DNA of 59,324 nt. Source: a virus. The position numbers and the translations under genes are program-made. Where the stretch lies: IMG/VR virus record IMGVR_UViG_3300033571_016365, positions 1-59,324 of that record; one strand, written 5' to 3'. A model generated the notes under the pieces. The model was not told where the DNA came from and ran no database searches. It worked only from the letters and a program-made list of their open reading frames with translations. Shown piece after piece: positions 18,334-26,296 of the stretch; position 1 is the first letter of the stretch, and the number at the start of each line of letters is the position of its first letter.

Positions 18334-19610
18334 TTTGCTACTCCATAAGAATCTCTTAGTAGTTCTAATCCAGTAAGACCTTTTACGCCTTCTAGTGAAT
18401 GCTTTAATTTACTTATCAAATATTTGCCAGATTTACTGTTATCCTTTAATCCTTTTTTGTCTTTGTCTTTTGTTATATTTGGAAATTCTAGTTCAATAAC
18501 ATCCCCAACGCACAAGTTTAAATTTAATGGTATAGTTATATTTAACGTTTGACTAAACAATAAATTATATCTAGTGACACTTTGAGCCTGGTACTTCATT
18601 CTATTATCAGTAGTTTCTAATTTTCCACTTTTATTCATTTGCCCATTATCCAACATCCTAACCATCAATCTAGATGGAGAATCTTGGAGACCATTTGGAA
18701 TTATTGGAGATGCATCTTTATTGCTTGCATGATTCATTGTATTATAACTTTCTGATAACTTATATTTGTTCACATAAAATTTTCTAGAATTAAAATCTAG
18801 AAAGTAATTCAAACTAGAATACATTCCAACTTTTAAATTGTCTATTATATCTACATTCTTACTAAAAACTGGAGTGGTTATCATCTTAAAATTTAATCTA
18901 GAGTCTGCTGGAGTTAAAACAGTTTCACTGTAAAAATATTTCTCAGCAGGTTGTCTATCAGGAGAAAAAAGAAAATCTACACTCTTGTAATTATATCCAT
19001 TTTTATTTTCATAAAATAGATATCCAGCAGTTCCTTTTTCAGATCCAGAAGATCCTGAGGAAGTTTGTGGGATTCCTTTTGGCAACAACCATGTCAAAAC
19101 AGTAAATGGTTTTCTGGCATTGCCCATAAAAGAATAGGAATTTACTGTAGAATCAATAGTGGAAGAACTAAATCTTGAAGTCTTTAACTCCTCTGTTAAT
19201 ATTTTTACAACAGTTTTATCAATAGTCTTATCGTATCTTCTGAAGACTCTAGCAGTTTCATTAGTTAAAAGTTCTCTGGGAACTAACTCCATGGAAAGAA
19301 GTTCCTTTGTTGATTGCGTACTAGATCCACCTATTCTGCTTATGTAAAATACTTTACTTGTCTCATCAAATAGAATTTTTTTACCTGTGGCAGGTTGAGA
19401 TACATGCAGTCTTACTTTTTCTCCTCCTCTCAATTTTAAATTAGAAATAATGCCACTAGTATTAAGCAATACCAAATTCACATACACTACTGGAGATAAT
19501 ATATTTTCCACATACTCTATTGATGCAACAGTTTCCAATAAAGAAATGAATTTCCCTTCTGATATTTCTACTGAAAATTCTAATATTTTGTAATTAAAAT
19601 ATGATGCCAT
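18330..19610 (-). CDS. gp27-like baseplate hub protein
   Basis: A 426-residue protein. It begins with a beta-rich domain (FNYKILEFSVEISEGKFISL, YVNLVLLNTSGIISNLKLRGGEKVRLHVSQ), followed by DKTVVKILTEELKTSR and FTVLTWLLPKG, and ends with LNLCVGDVIELEFPNI and GKYLISKLKHSLEG, typical of the tube-like domains of gp27/GpD hub proteins. T4 gp27 is 391 aa, a similar length. It is encoded between the lysin-like hub genes and gp5, which matches the 5-27 partnership. Assignment rests on fold-like pattern and synteny, not on a decisive motif. Confidence 0.6.
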   Translation of the reverse strand: MASYFNYKILEFSVEISEGKFISLLETVASIEYVENILSPVVYVNLVLLNTSGIISNLKLRGGEKVRLHVSQPATGKKILFDETSKVFYISRIGGSSTQSTKELLSMELVPRELLTNETARVFRRYDKTIDKTVVKILTEELKTSRFSSSTIDSTVNSYSFMGNARKPFTVLTWLLPKGIPQTSSGSSGSEKGTAGYLFYENKNGYNYKSVDFLFSPDRQPAEKYFYSETVLTPADSRLNFKMITTPVFSKNVDIIDNLKVGMYSSLNYFLDFNSRKFYVNKYKLSESYNTMNHASNKDASPIIPNGLQDSPSRLMVRMLDNGQMNKSGKLETTDNRMKYQAQSVTRYNLLFSQTLNITIPLNLNLCVGDVIELEFPNITKDKDKKGLKDNSKSGKYLISKLKHSLEGVKGLTGLELLRDSYGVAK

Positions 19611-21508
19611 TATGAAAATGCCTTATACATTATGGATCTTTCTAGTAGACTATTTCCATTATTTAGAGGCATCTGTGGTGATGCTCCCATAGCCAACTGT
19701 TGAGGTTGAGGTGGTAGTGGAAATGGAACAGTGATGGATCTTGTCATTGGAGAATTAATTGCTGATGCAATAGGATTTCTTTTTATTGGTTCAACATTAG
19801 AAGATTGAACTGGGATTCCTAGATCTTGTAATTGTTGTAAAGTGGATGGTCTTGATTGAACAGGTCTAGGTGGTTGAGGAGTACCAGAAGGTCTAGGTGG
19901 TTGAGGAGTACCAGAAGTTCTAGGTGTTGGAACAGCATCAGGACCTCTAGATCTTTGTCTTTCTAAATTGTAGAAGTCATTCATAAATGCCCTGACTTTT
20001 GCAGATCCTGCATATTCTCTTTGTCCTATAGGACTTCCTGGACTTCCTCCCCACTGTGCCCCAGGAACATCAAAAGCACGTCCCTCATAATGAGCAGATC
20101 CTGCTGTGTGTCCAGATGTTACCCCAAGTTCAGTAACCTGAATTCCCTTACTCTGTAAGAAATTGTATGCTCTTCTTGTAGTTTCTACATCTTTAAATGC
20201 CAAATGATCATGATAATTAGATACTGTTCCATGAGATGGATCATATGCTCCACCAGGAGCATTTGGATCTCCAGTCAAATACTGAGAGAATGATGATTCA
20301 TTTGTAAATTCATATCCTGCTGCTGAAATTGGAGTTGACCCACCACCCAAGTCTTCAATTCTTGCTGCTGTTTCTCTTACTTGTTGTTCATTCATTCCCA
20401 TAGTGCCATTAAATCCTTTAACAAACTCATCAAACTTTATTAATGCTTTTTCATAACTTATAAGAGTTGTTTTAAAAGATAAAGTAGAACTACTTGCTCT
20501 AGTTTGTTCTTTTTGTTTTTGAGTTTCTTCTTTTAGTCGTTCTTCTATTTTTGTTTGTTGTGGTTGTACTAATTTATTTTTCTCTTCTTCTCTTGAACTT
20601 GCTCCAGATAGATCTCTAATTAAATTAGTTGCATCCAAAGCAAAAGATGCTACAGAAAGTAACCCTGCAACAGGTAATCCAATTCCAGTTACAGCACTTG
20701 CTGCTGCAGCAGCATCTAAAGCAGCAGCAGTTCCAGCAATTGCAGATCCAGTTTGATCTCCAGATTGAGCTCTAAGTGCAGCATCTGCAACACCAACTGC
20801 AACACCAACTCCAGGAATTAATGCTGCCCCAAATCTACCAAATGCCTTTCCTACTTTTGCTCCTTTTGTTGCAGTTTGTGCTACTTCTGATCCTTGAGTT
20901 GCTGTTTTTAATGCATCTTTTCCAAATCTATTTTTAAATGCACCTTCACCATATCTACTCAAATATCTTTGCTGAACAGGTCTAGTAACTCTTCTCCCAG
21001 TAACATCAAATCCTCTTTGTGGTTTTGGAGTTCTTCCAAACATAGCACTACCAGCACCCTTTATAAATGCTGGAGCAAGTAACAATCCTCCAGCAAGTAA
21101 TGATTGCCCAAGTCCAGTAAATATATCTCCCTTTCCAAAATTTAAGAATGCTTTAAATGCTGCTAGTTGCGCAAGATTATTAAATACATCATCTTGTCCA
21201 GAAAAAAGGTTACTCTTAAATTCTGGTAGAGCATTTTTAGGAGATAATTTTTTACGTAATGTTTTTTTCTGCTTAGATTCTTCTTGTTTTTCTATAGAAT
21301 CTAATCTTTTTTTATACCTAGTTAGAACTGATAGTTGAGTTTTCTTTTGATAAACTCCTTTCTCAAAAATAGTTCTCAATTTTTTAGAAGTTTTTTTAGT
21401 GTCTACACTAATAGCAATAAGCGATTTTATTTTTGTTGTCTTAGCAACTATGGTTGGAGTTGTAGTTGTTTCCTCTTTTGGAGAGTTTAATAACTTAGTA
21501 ACTTCCAT
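19610..21508 (-). CDS. hub/tail protein with C-terminal DD-peptidase-like domain
   Basis: A 632-residue protein. The N-terminal ~130 residues are Lys-rich and helical. A Gly/Ala-rich hydrophobic middle (~130-300, e.g. GLGQSLLAGGLLLAPAFIKG) resembles tape-measure or hub proteins. The region ~400-520 has an M15/hedgehog-type signature: a His-Asp pair (YHDHLAF) and SGHTAGSAHYEGRAFDVPG, where His and Asp are zinc ligands in DD-carboxypeptidase-like enzymes. The C-terminus is Pro-rich (TPQPPRPSGTPQPPRP, repeated). It follows the muramidase-like gene by 4 nt. A likely role is cleavage of host peptidoglycan stem peptides during injection. Activity is inferred. Confidence 0.7.
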   Translation of the reverse strand: MEVTKLLNSPKEETTTTPTIVAKTTKIKSLIAISVDTKKTSKKLRTIFEKGVYQKKTQLSVLTRYKKRLDSIEKQEESKQKKTLRKKLSPKNALPEFKSNLFSGQDDVFNNLAQLAAFKAFLNFGKGDIFTGLGQSLLAGGLLLAPAFIKGAGSAMFGRTPKPQRGFDVTGRRVTRPVQQRYLSRYGEGAFKNRFGKDALKTATQGSEVAQTATKGAKVGKAFGRFGAALIPGVGVAVGVADAALRAQSGDQTGSAIAGTAAALDAAAAASAVTGIGLPVAGLLSVASFALDATNLIRDLSGASSREEEKNKLVQPQQTKIEERLKEETQKQKEQTRASSSTLSFKTTLISYEKALIKFDEFVKGFNGTMGMNEQQVRETAARIEDLGGGSTPISAAGYEFTNESSFSQYLTGDPNAPGGAYDPSHGTVSNYHDHLAFKDVETTRRAYNFLQSKGIQVTELGVTSGHTAGSAHYEGRAFDVPGAQWGGSPGSPIGQREYAGSAKVRAFMNDFYNLERQRSRGPDAVPTPRTSGTPQPPRPSGTPQPPRPVQSRPSTLQQLQDLGIPVQSSNVEPIKRNPIASAINSPMTRSITVPFPLPPQPQQLAMGASPQMPLNNGNSLLERSIMYKAFS

Positions 21509-21512
21509 GCTA

Positions 21513-23567
21513 CTATCCTAGAGCTCCAACTAAATTTAACTCTCCTGCTGTTAATAATGAAAATCTATCACCCCCATAATTTGGATCAATGTTTGGAAGG
21601 TTAGTTCCTGAATTTGCTGCTACTGCTCCTGATTTATTTGAAGAAACTGGAACTACAGTAACTGCAAGATTTGATTGGGATCCTGATCCAGATAAAGCAC
21701 TAGCTCTTCTACCATCTGCTGGTCTTGGAGCTGGTTGAACTGGAGAGGTGCCTTCATATTGCCTTAGTCTATTTTTAAATAATTCATTATAATCAGATCC
21801 ATATTTTTGAAGTCCAGTATAAGTTGTCCCTTCCAATCTACTTTTAATAGCATTTGGATCTCTCTTTAATTGCTCTACAATGCTTGCCTCATCTCCACCT
21901 AAAACACTTGTAATATGTCCCCTAGTAATTAGGTCTTGATTTTGAGGACTAAATTTTGCAGTGGCTGGATCTAATCCAACTTGCCTAGCTCTTTCTTCTA
22001 AAAACTGTGGTTTATGTTGATATTTTCCAACTGGTCCAGTTGCAGTTCTAGCAACCTCTGAAATTGTCATTTCAGTTGCACCTGGAAGAGTAGTACTTGG
22101 ATACATAGCTTCATAGTTTCCTCCAGATTCTGGAGAAGATATAGTATCCATGAGTGCTTTCATCTCTGGTGGGGCATTGCCAGACATTAAACTCATGCTC
22201 CCTAAAGGGGGTGCACTGCCAGGAGATGTTCCTGGTCCAGAAGATGATGGTCTTTGTTGACCCCTATCCTGCATAGTTTTTTTATAAGTTTCAATAAAAA
22301 ATTCAAGTGCTTTTTCAAATCTTATATTTAATGCTTCAAACTTTTTGAGATCTTCTTGAGCTATTGAACTTACTTCAGGAGAAGATTTTTGTTGGAGAGT
22401 TAATTCTTCTAATCTTTTTTCTGTTTCTGGTTGTTGATCTTGATTAGATGCAGAAAAAGCAGATCCCAATGCTAATGCACCAGCACCTAAAGATGCAATT
22501 TTTGCCCACTTTCCAAACCCAGAAGTTGGTGCTGCAATAGGTGCTCTTCTCATTCCACCGCCAACACCCCTTGAAATTCCACCACCAACTGCTCTACCTG
22601 CCATTGATGCTAGTAGATTTTTAAGTATTCCTCCAGCAATCATCATTCCAATCTTTGGTAGGAATGATAATCCAATACCAAAAAGACCTTTAAATACTGA
22701 GGAAATATCTCCATTTAAAATGCCAAGAAGCATTTTTAATAATGCTAGAGATCTTATTGCACCACCAGCACCAGAAAAGAAATTACTTATAAAAGGTTTA
22801 ATTGATTCAGTTACACTTTTTTTATCAGATCCAAGTTCTTTCTTTGTAAGTTTTCTTCCTCTATTTGCTACTCTCTTTCTATACTCATCTGTTTCTTGTT
22901 TATTTTTTTCTTTTGTAGTTTTAAAGTCTTCTTCTATTACTTCCTTTATAGCATCTAAATCGTTATTAATCTGAACAAAATTTAATAACAATCTTCCGAA
23001 GGAAGAAGAGTCTTCTTCTTCTTTTGGTTGTATATTTGGTGTATCTACAGGAGAGGATATTTTTTGAAATACTTCTGATGGAATAGATCTTTTTGGAATT
23101 ATTCCCTGCATTTTAGTCACATTCAGAGACATTTTTTTGCCTGGTCTGAATGAAGTTGCTCCAGAAATAAATGATGTTGCTTTTTGTTTCCTTTCTTCTT
23201 GTATCTCTTTTAGTCTAGATTCTATTGCAGCATCTTCAATCTTTTGATTAGTCTGTTGTTGAAATGGTTTTTCAAGAAACTCTTCAACTAACCACTTCTG
23301 ATATTCTTCGTTATTATATGCACCACCATACTTATCATTTTGATTAACTTGTGGATACTGACCATACTTTTTAATATTTGCAATCAATTTATCAGCATCA
23401 GCATCACCAAGTTTTACATAAGATGTAAAGTTCTCGCTCAATCCTGGGATTGATCTGCCAGTTAATTTTCCTTTAAGACGCAACCAAGTTCTCTCATTAA
23501 CCTTATCAGCAGGCCAATAAGGTTGCTTTGGGTCTAGTATTCCAGATGGTGCATCTGTTACGTTCAT
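21513..23567 (-). CDS. hub/tail protein with lysozyme-like (muramidase) domain
   Basis: A 684-residue protein. The N-terminal third is charged (WPADKVNERTWLRLKGK). The middle has hydrophobic Gly/Ala segments (GAGGAIRSLALLKMLLG, GMMIAGGILKNLLASMAG). Around residues 470-610 is a lysozyme-superfamily pattern: TISSPESGGNYEAMYP (candidate catalytic Glu), ARTATGPVGKYQHKPQFLEE and SPQNQDLITRGHI, as in phage tail muramidases and lytic transglycosylases. Its ATG overlaps the gp51 stop (ATGA). With the peptidase-like neighbour it could supply the wall-degrading functions missing from gp5. Overall architecture may also reflect a gp29-like hub or tape-measure role. Confidence 0.7.
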   Translation of the reverse strand: MNVTDAPSGILDPKQPYWPADKVNERTWLRLKGKLTGRSIPGLSENFTSYVKLGDADADKLIANIKKYGQYPQVNQNDKYGGAYNNEEYQKWLVEEFLEKPFQQQTNQKIEDAAIESRLKEIQEERKQKATSFISGATSFRPGKKMSLNVTKMQGIIPKRSIPSEVFQKISSPVDTPNIQPKEEEDSSSFGRLLLNFVQINNDLDAIKEVIEEDFKTTKEKNKQETDEYRKRVANRGRKLTKKELGSDKKSVTESIKPFISNFFSGAGGAIRSLALLKMLLGILNGDISSVFKGLFGIGLSFLPKIGMMIAGGILKNLLASMAGRAVGGGISRGVGGGMRRAPIAAPTSGFGKWAKIASLGAGALALGSAFSASNQDQQPETEKRLEELTLQQKSSPEVSSIAQEDLKKFEALNIRFEKALEFFIETYKKTMQDRGQQRPSSSGPGTSPGSAPPLGSMSLMSGNAPPEMKALMDTISSPESGGNYEAMYPSTTLPGATEMTISEVARTATGPVGKYQHKPQFLEERARQVGLDPATAKFSPQNQDLITRGHITSVLGGDEASIVEQLKRDPNAIKSRLEGTTYTGLQKYGSDYNELFKNRLRQYEGTSPVQPAPRPADGRRASALSGSGSQSNLAVTVVPVSSNKSGAVAANSGTNLPNIDPNYGGDRFSLLTAGELNLVGALG

Positions 23568-23740
23568 TTATTTGCTTTGGCTGCTTTTTTTTCTTCATCT
23601 TCAATGTACTGTTCCAATAAAGAAAGATAAACTTCTCTTTCCCAAGGCATCATATTTTCAATATCTGTCAATGAATATTTATGATGCTGCATCAAAGCAA
23701 AATTAATTCTATAGAAAGTTTCTAAACTTTCATGCCCCAT
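23564..23740 (-). CDS. 51: gp51-like baseplate hub assembly catalyst
   Basis: A 58-residue protein reading MGHESLETFYRINF... with the core HKYSLTDIENMMPWEREVYL, then LLEQYIEDEEKKAAKAN. The pattern of an aromatic helix followed by S-x-x-E/D-I-E-x-M-x-W-E-R is typical of T4 gp51-family hub proteins and of short chaperones that follow tail genes. It lies directly after gp26 (2-nt gap) and overlaps the next gene by 4 nt, keeping the T4 26-51 order. In T4 gp51 acts catalytically in hub assembly and is not in the final particle. Confidence 0.75.
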   Translation of the reverse strand: MGHESLETFYRINFALMQHHKYSLTDIENMMPWEREVYLSLLEQYIEDEEKKAAKANK

Positions 23741-23742
23741 CA

Positions 23743-24474
23743 CTATCCGAAAAAACTTGATAACCCTTCTAATACTATCTCATTTTCTACTTTAGTTTTT
23801 GGATTAGTTACTTTAAGTGTATGAGACAACTTAGGCATTGTATCAAAAAACTTTTCAATATTTTTAAATTGCAAGGAATCAAAAGTTTGTAACCATTCTA
23901 CAAGTTCCTTCTTAGTTAGATCAGAAGCAGACCAAGATTCTTCTTTGGTATAAACTTGATCTACACAAGAAGCAACAATTTCAAATGACTTTTGAATAGT
24001 TTCTTGACTATTATTAGTAGAACTAAAATTAAAATTATTGTCTATAAATTCTTGAAGTGAAGGATACTTCATCTTAACTGTTATATCATCATTCACTTTC
24101 AAATCTTGAGAATGACCTTCTGGAACATCAACTTCAATTTCATCAACACTGATACTCACTTCTACTTGTGTTTCATTATCATCTGGACAAGTAACAATAA
24201 GATCTATTAAAGCACCAACTGATTTTGCTCTGATGTTCAAGAACAAATATTCAATATCAAAACTGGGAAGAGTTTCTACTTTAATTCCTCTAGTAAGAAT
24301 ACACTCTTTCAATACATTTTTAATTGCATCTCTAATTTCACTAGGATTTTCACTCTCCATAGCGATGATTAGAATTTTTTCTTCTTTAACTAAAAATGGT
24401 CTATATTTAATTTGCTTTTTATTAGAAGGAAGAGTCAACTCATAAGAAGGAGTTACTACTTTTGGTAAAGGCAT
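23743..24474 (-). CDS. 26: gp26 baseplate hub subunit
   Basis: A 243-residue protein starting MPLPKVVTPSYELTLPS, with KQIKYRPFLVKEEKILIIAM in the next 30 residues, a hallmark of the T4 gp26 baseplate family. It continues LTRGIKVETLPSFDIEYLFL (a conserved middle block) and ends in an acidic helical C-terminus (QTFDSLQFKNIEKFFDTMPK). T4 gp26 is ~208 aa. It opens the hub operon behind a late motif at 24501-24508 and is followed by gp51, as in T4. It would act in assembling the central hub. Confidence 0.88.
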   Translation of the reverse strand: MPLPKVVTPSYELTLPSNKKQIKYRPFLVKEEKILIIAMESENPSEIRDAIKNVLKECILTRGIKVETLPSFDIEYLFLNIRAKSVGALIDLIVTCPDDNETQVEVSISVDEIEVDVPEGHSQDLKVNDDITVKMKYPSLQEFIDNNFNFSSTNNSQETIQKSFEIVASCVDQVYTKEESWSASDLTKKELVEWLQTFDSLQFKNIEKFFDTMPKLSHTLKVTNPKTKVENEIVLEGLSSFFG

Positions 24475-24500
24475 TTTGAAATATACAATTCAGGTATGAT

Positions 24501-24508
24501 TATTTATG
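24501..24508 (-). promoter_or_regulatory. late promoter motif CATAAATA
   Basis: CATAAATA on the minus strand, 27 nt before the gp26 start, in the 47-nt gap between gp26 and the tail-tube-fold gene. It is well placed to drive the ten-gene hub operon. Confidence 0.55.
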
Positions 24509-24521
24509 GAGAAAAATCAAA

Positions 24522-25271
24522 TCATTCTTCACCAAGAGCTACTCTAGCTGCTCTAGACAATCCACTATTTGGATCATTAAATGAACCTTCAAGAGGTCTA
24601 TCATTTCCTGGACCTACAACACGAGCACCTCCTTCATCATTACCACCAATTTGTCTATCATCAGCAAAGGGTGTATATCTATACACATCATAATTAAATG
24701 TTACTGTAGTTCTTAAGATGTCTGCTTGACCATAAGATATAGGGATAGAAATTAGGTTGATTGGATAAGCATTTAGAAGCTTGTACTCAACCCTATTTCT
24801 AGGCATAGAATACATACCAGCTTTAGATAATCTTTGACTAGGTTCTCTAAAGTTTTTTTCAAATTTTGTAATTATAACATTTGTTTCGTACTTATCTGGA
24901 TATTGAAACTTATTATATGAATCAATATTTCCACTCTTTCCTTTATTTGGAGATATTTTTGACATCCATTGCTCAAAGAATTCTATAACCTTATAGTCTT
25001 GATCTATATAAAAACTTACATCTACTGAAGGATAAACTCTTTTATTTGCATACTGCTCTGTGATTCCTTGTCTGTCTCCAAAAACTTGACCAGTTTCAAA
25101 TGAAGTTCCGGGAAGAACAGCTTCATATGCCAAAAAATTTACATCATCATTATCTGCGTTACCATATTTGCCAGGAATAAAAACACTAAAGTATGATGTT
25201 AGAGCAGGTTTAAATTTGTCTATTAACTGATCAGTTGTATAGTATAGTTGTTGGTAATTAGTTACTGTCAT
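24522..25271 (-). CDS. tail-tube-fold protein, gp54- or gp19-like
   Basis: A 249-residue protein (MTVTNYQQLYYTTDQLIDKF...). The order of conserved segments FLAYEAVLPGTSFETGQVFG, RVYPSVDVSFYIDQDYKVIE and a late LLNAYPINLISIPISYGQ with VTFNYDVYRY is characteristic of tail-tube-fold proteins in T4-like phages (gp19 tube, gp54 tube initiator). Its position next to gp26 and opposite gp4/gp48 fits gp54, which starts tube polymerisation on the baseplate, but gp19 itself cannot be excluded. The start is 32 nt from the divergent gp4 ATG. Confidence 0.65.
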   Translation of the reverse strand: MTVTNYQQLYYTTDQLIDKFKPALTSYFSVFIPGKYGNADNDDVNFLAYEAVLPGTSFETGQVFGDRQGITEQYANKRVYPSVDVSFYIDQDYKVIEFFEQWMSKISPNKGKSGNIDSYNKFQYPDKYETNVIITKFEKNFREPSQRLSKAGMYSMPRNRVEYKLLNAYPINLISIPISYGQADILRTTVTFNYDVYRYTPFADDRQIGGNDEGGARVVGPGNDRPLEGSFNDPNSGLSRAARVALGEE

Positions 25272-25278
25272 CTAAATA
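25272..25278 (+). promoter_or_regulatory. late promoter motif CTAAATA (plus)
   Basis: CTAAATAA on the plus strand, about 25 nt before the gp4 ATG at 25303. CTAAATA is a common form of the cyanophage late promoter. It is the only motif for the plus-strand gp4-gp48-gp53 operon. Confidence 0.55.
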
Positions 25279-25302
25279 ACTTAAGTGCCTTATAATATAT
25301 GT

Positions 25303-25737
25303 ATGAGTTATAAGGGAATATTTAAACCATCATTTCCCCAAAAATATATTGGAGATTATACAAATATAATCTACAGATCTTTGTGGGAATTAAAGTTTAT
25401 GAATTACTGCGATAAGAATGAAAATATTATTAAATGGTCTAGTGAAGAAATTTGGATACCATACATATCTCCATTAGATAAAAGAATTCATAAGTACTTT
25501 CCTGATTTTTACATTAAGTACATAGACAAAGAGAAATCTATAAGTGAAAGTCTAATAGAAGTAAAACCAAAAAGACAAGTTGCTGGACCTAAACTTGGTA
25601 AAAAAGTTTCTCAGAAACAAGTATATGAAATAAAAGAGTTTGCAAAAAATCAAGCAAAGTGGGCTGCTGCAGAAGAATTTTGTGCTGATAGAAAATGGAA
25701 ATTTCAAATACTAACGGAGGATAACCTTGGCATATAA
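25303..25737 (+). CDS. 4: gp4 head completion protein
   Basis: A 144-residue protein starting at ATG 25303 (MSYKGIFKPSFPQKYIGD); an upstream in-frame GTG at 25285 is less likely. Conserved features of T4 gp4 are visible: IIYRSLWELKFMNYCD, IIKWSSEEIWIPYISPLDKR, HKYFPDFYIKY and SLIEVKPKRQ, an arrangement like restriction-endonuclease folds. T4 gp4 is 150 aa and acts with gp50 and gp65 to finish DNA-filled heads before tail joining. It is first in the plus-strand operon. Confidence 0.9.
   Translation: MSYKGIFKPSFPQKYIGDYTNIIYRSLWELKFMNYCDKNENIIKWSSEEIWIPYISPLDKRIHKYFPDFYIKYIDKEKSISESLIEVKPKRQVAGPKLGKKVSQKQVYEIKEFAKNQAKWAAAEEFCADRKWKFQILTEDNLGI
25716..25729 (+). promoter_or_regulatory. Shine-Dalgarno GGAGG that sets a TTG start
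   Basis: GGAGG at 25716-25720 lies 6 nt before TTG at 25727-25729, inside the gp4 coding end. The next in-frame ATG is about 65 codons later, so TTG is the probable start of the 189-aa gene. Confidence 0.65.
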
Positions 25738-26296
25738 AACCATTTTTGAAGAAGTTAAAGAAAAATCAAATCAAGAATTAACAGGAACTCCTTCTAGAGA
25801 ATGGTATAGAACTCAAGTATTTGCTGCCAAAACTATACAATATGAAAATGATCCTACAAAATTAATCAGACAAGAGAATTATGATCAGTCTGACAATGTT
25901 TTAAAAAGAGATCAAAATACAATGAGGGTATTCCCAAAATTGTTCAGTCTCATGCTCTTTCAATATAAGGCAAAGTATAGAGAAGAACTTCCATACTACG
26001 ATAAATATCCTTTAGCATTTGTATTAGACTTTAAACCAAAATCATTTTTTGCTGTAAATTTACATTACTATAAACCAGAGCAAAGAATAGGAATAGTTCA
26101 AAGTTTGATTAAAAATAAAATTCCAAGATTTGAAACTGGAGCACATAAATACTTATTATCAGAGGTTAAAACCCCTTACCTAGATCTTGCTGAAGCAGAA
26201 TGGGAAACCATATGTGTACTACCATTAGAAGAATTTGTGATGGATTTGGGTGGCGTAGAAATTCCAATTCCATCAAATAAAGTGTGGGGAAGATAA
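25727..26296 (+). CDS. virion structural protein between gp4 and gp48
   Basis: A 189-residue protein that starts at TTG (AYKTIFEEVKEKSNQELTGT...). Its first ~10 nt overlap the end of gp4. Notable segments are REWYRTQVFAAKTIQYENDP, GVFPKLFSLMLFQYKAKY-like aromatic helices and DLGGVEIPIPSNKVWGR at the end. It appears globular with no membrane segment. gp48 follows with no gap. In T4 the neighbours of gp4 are a DNA-end protector and a wedge protein, but I see no motif that proves either. A baseplate or neck role is inferred. Confidence 0.75.
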   Translation: MAYKTIFEEVKEKSNQELTGTPSREWYRTQVFAAKTIQYENDPTKLIRQENYDQSDNVLKRDQNTMRVFPKLFSLMLFQYKAKYREELPYYDKYPLAFVLDFKPKSFFAVNLHYYKPEQRIGIVQSLIKNKIPRFETGAHKYLLSEVKTPYLDLAEAEWETICVLPLEEFVMDLGGVEIPIPSNKVWGR

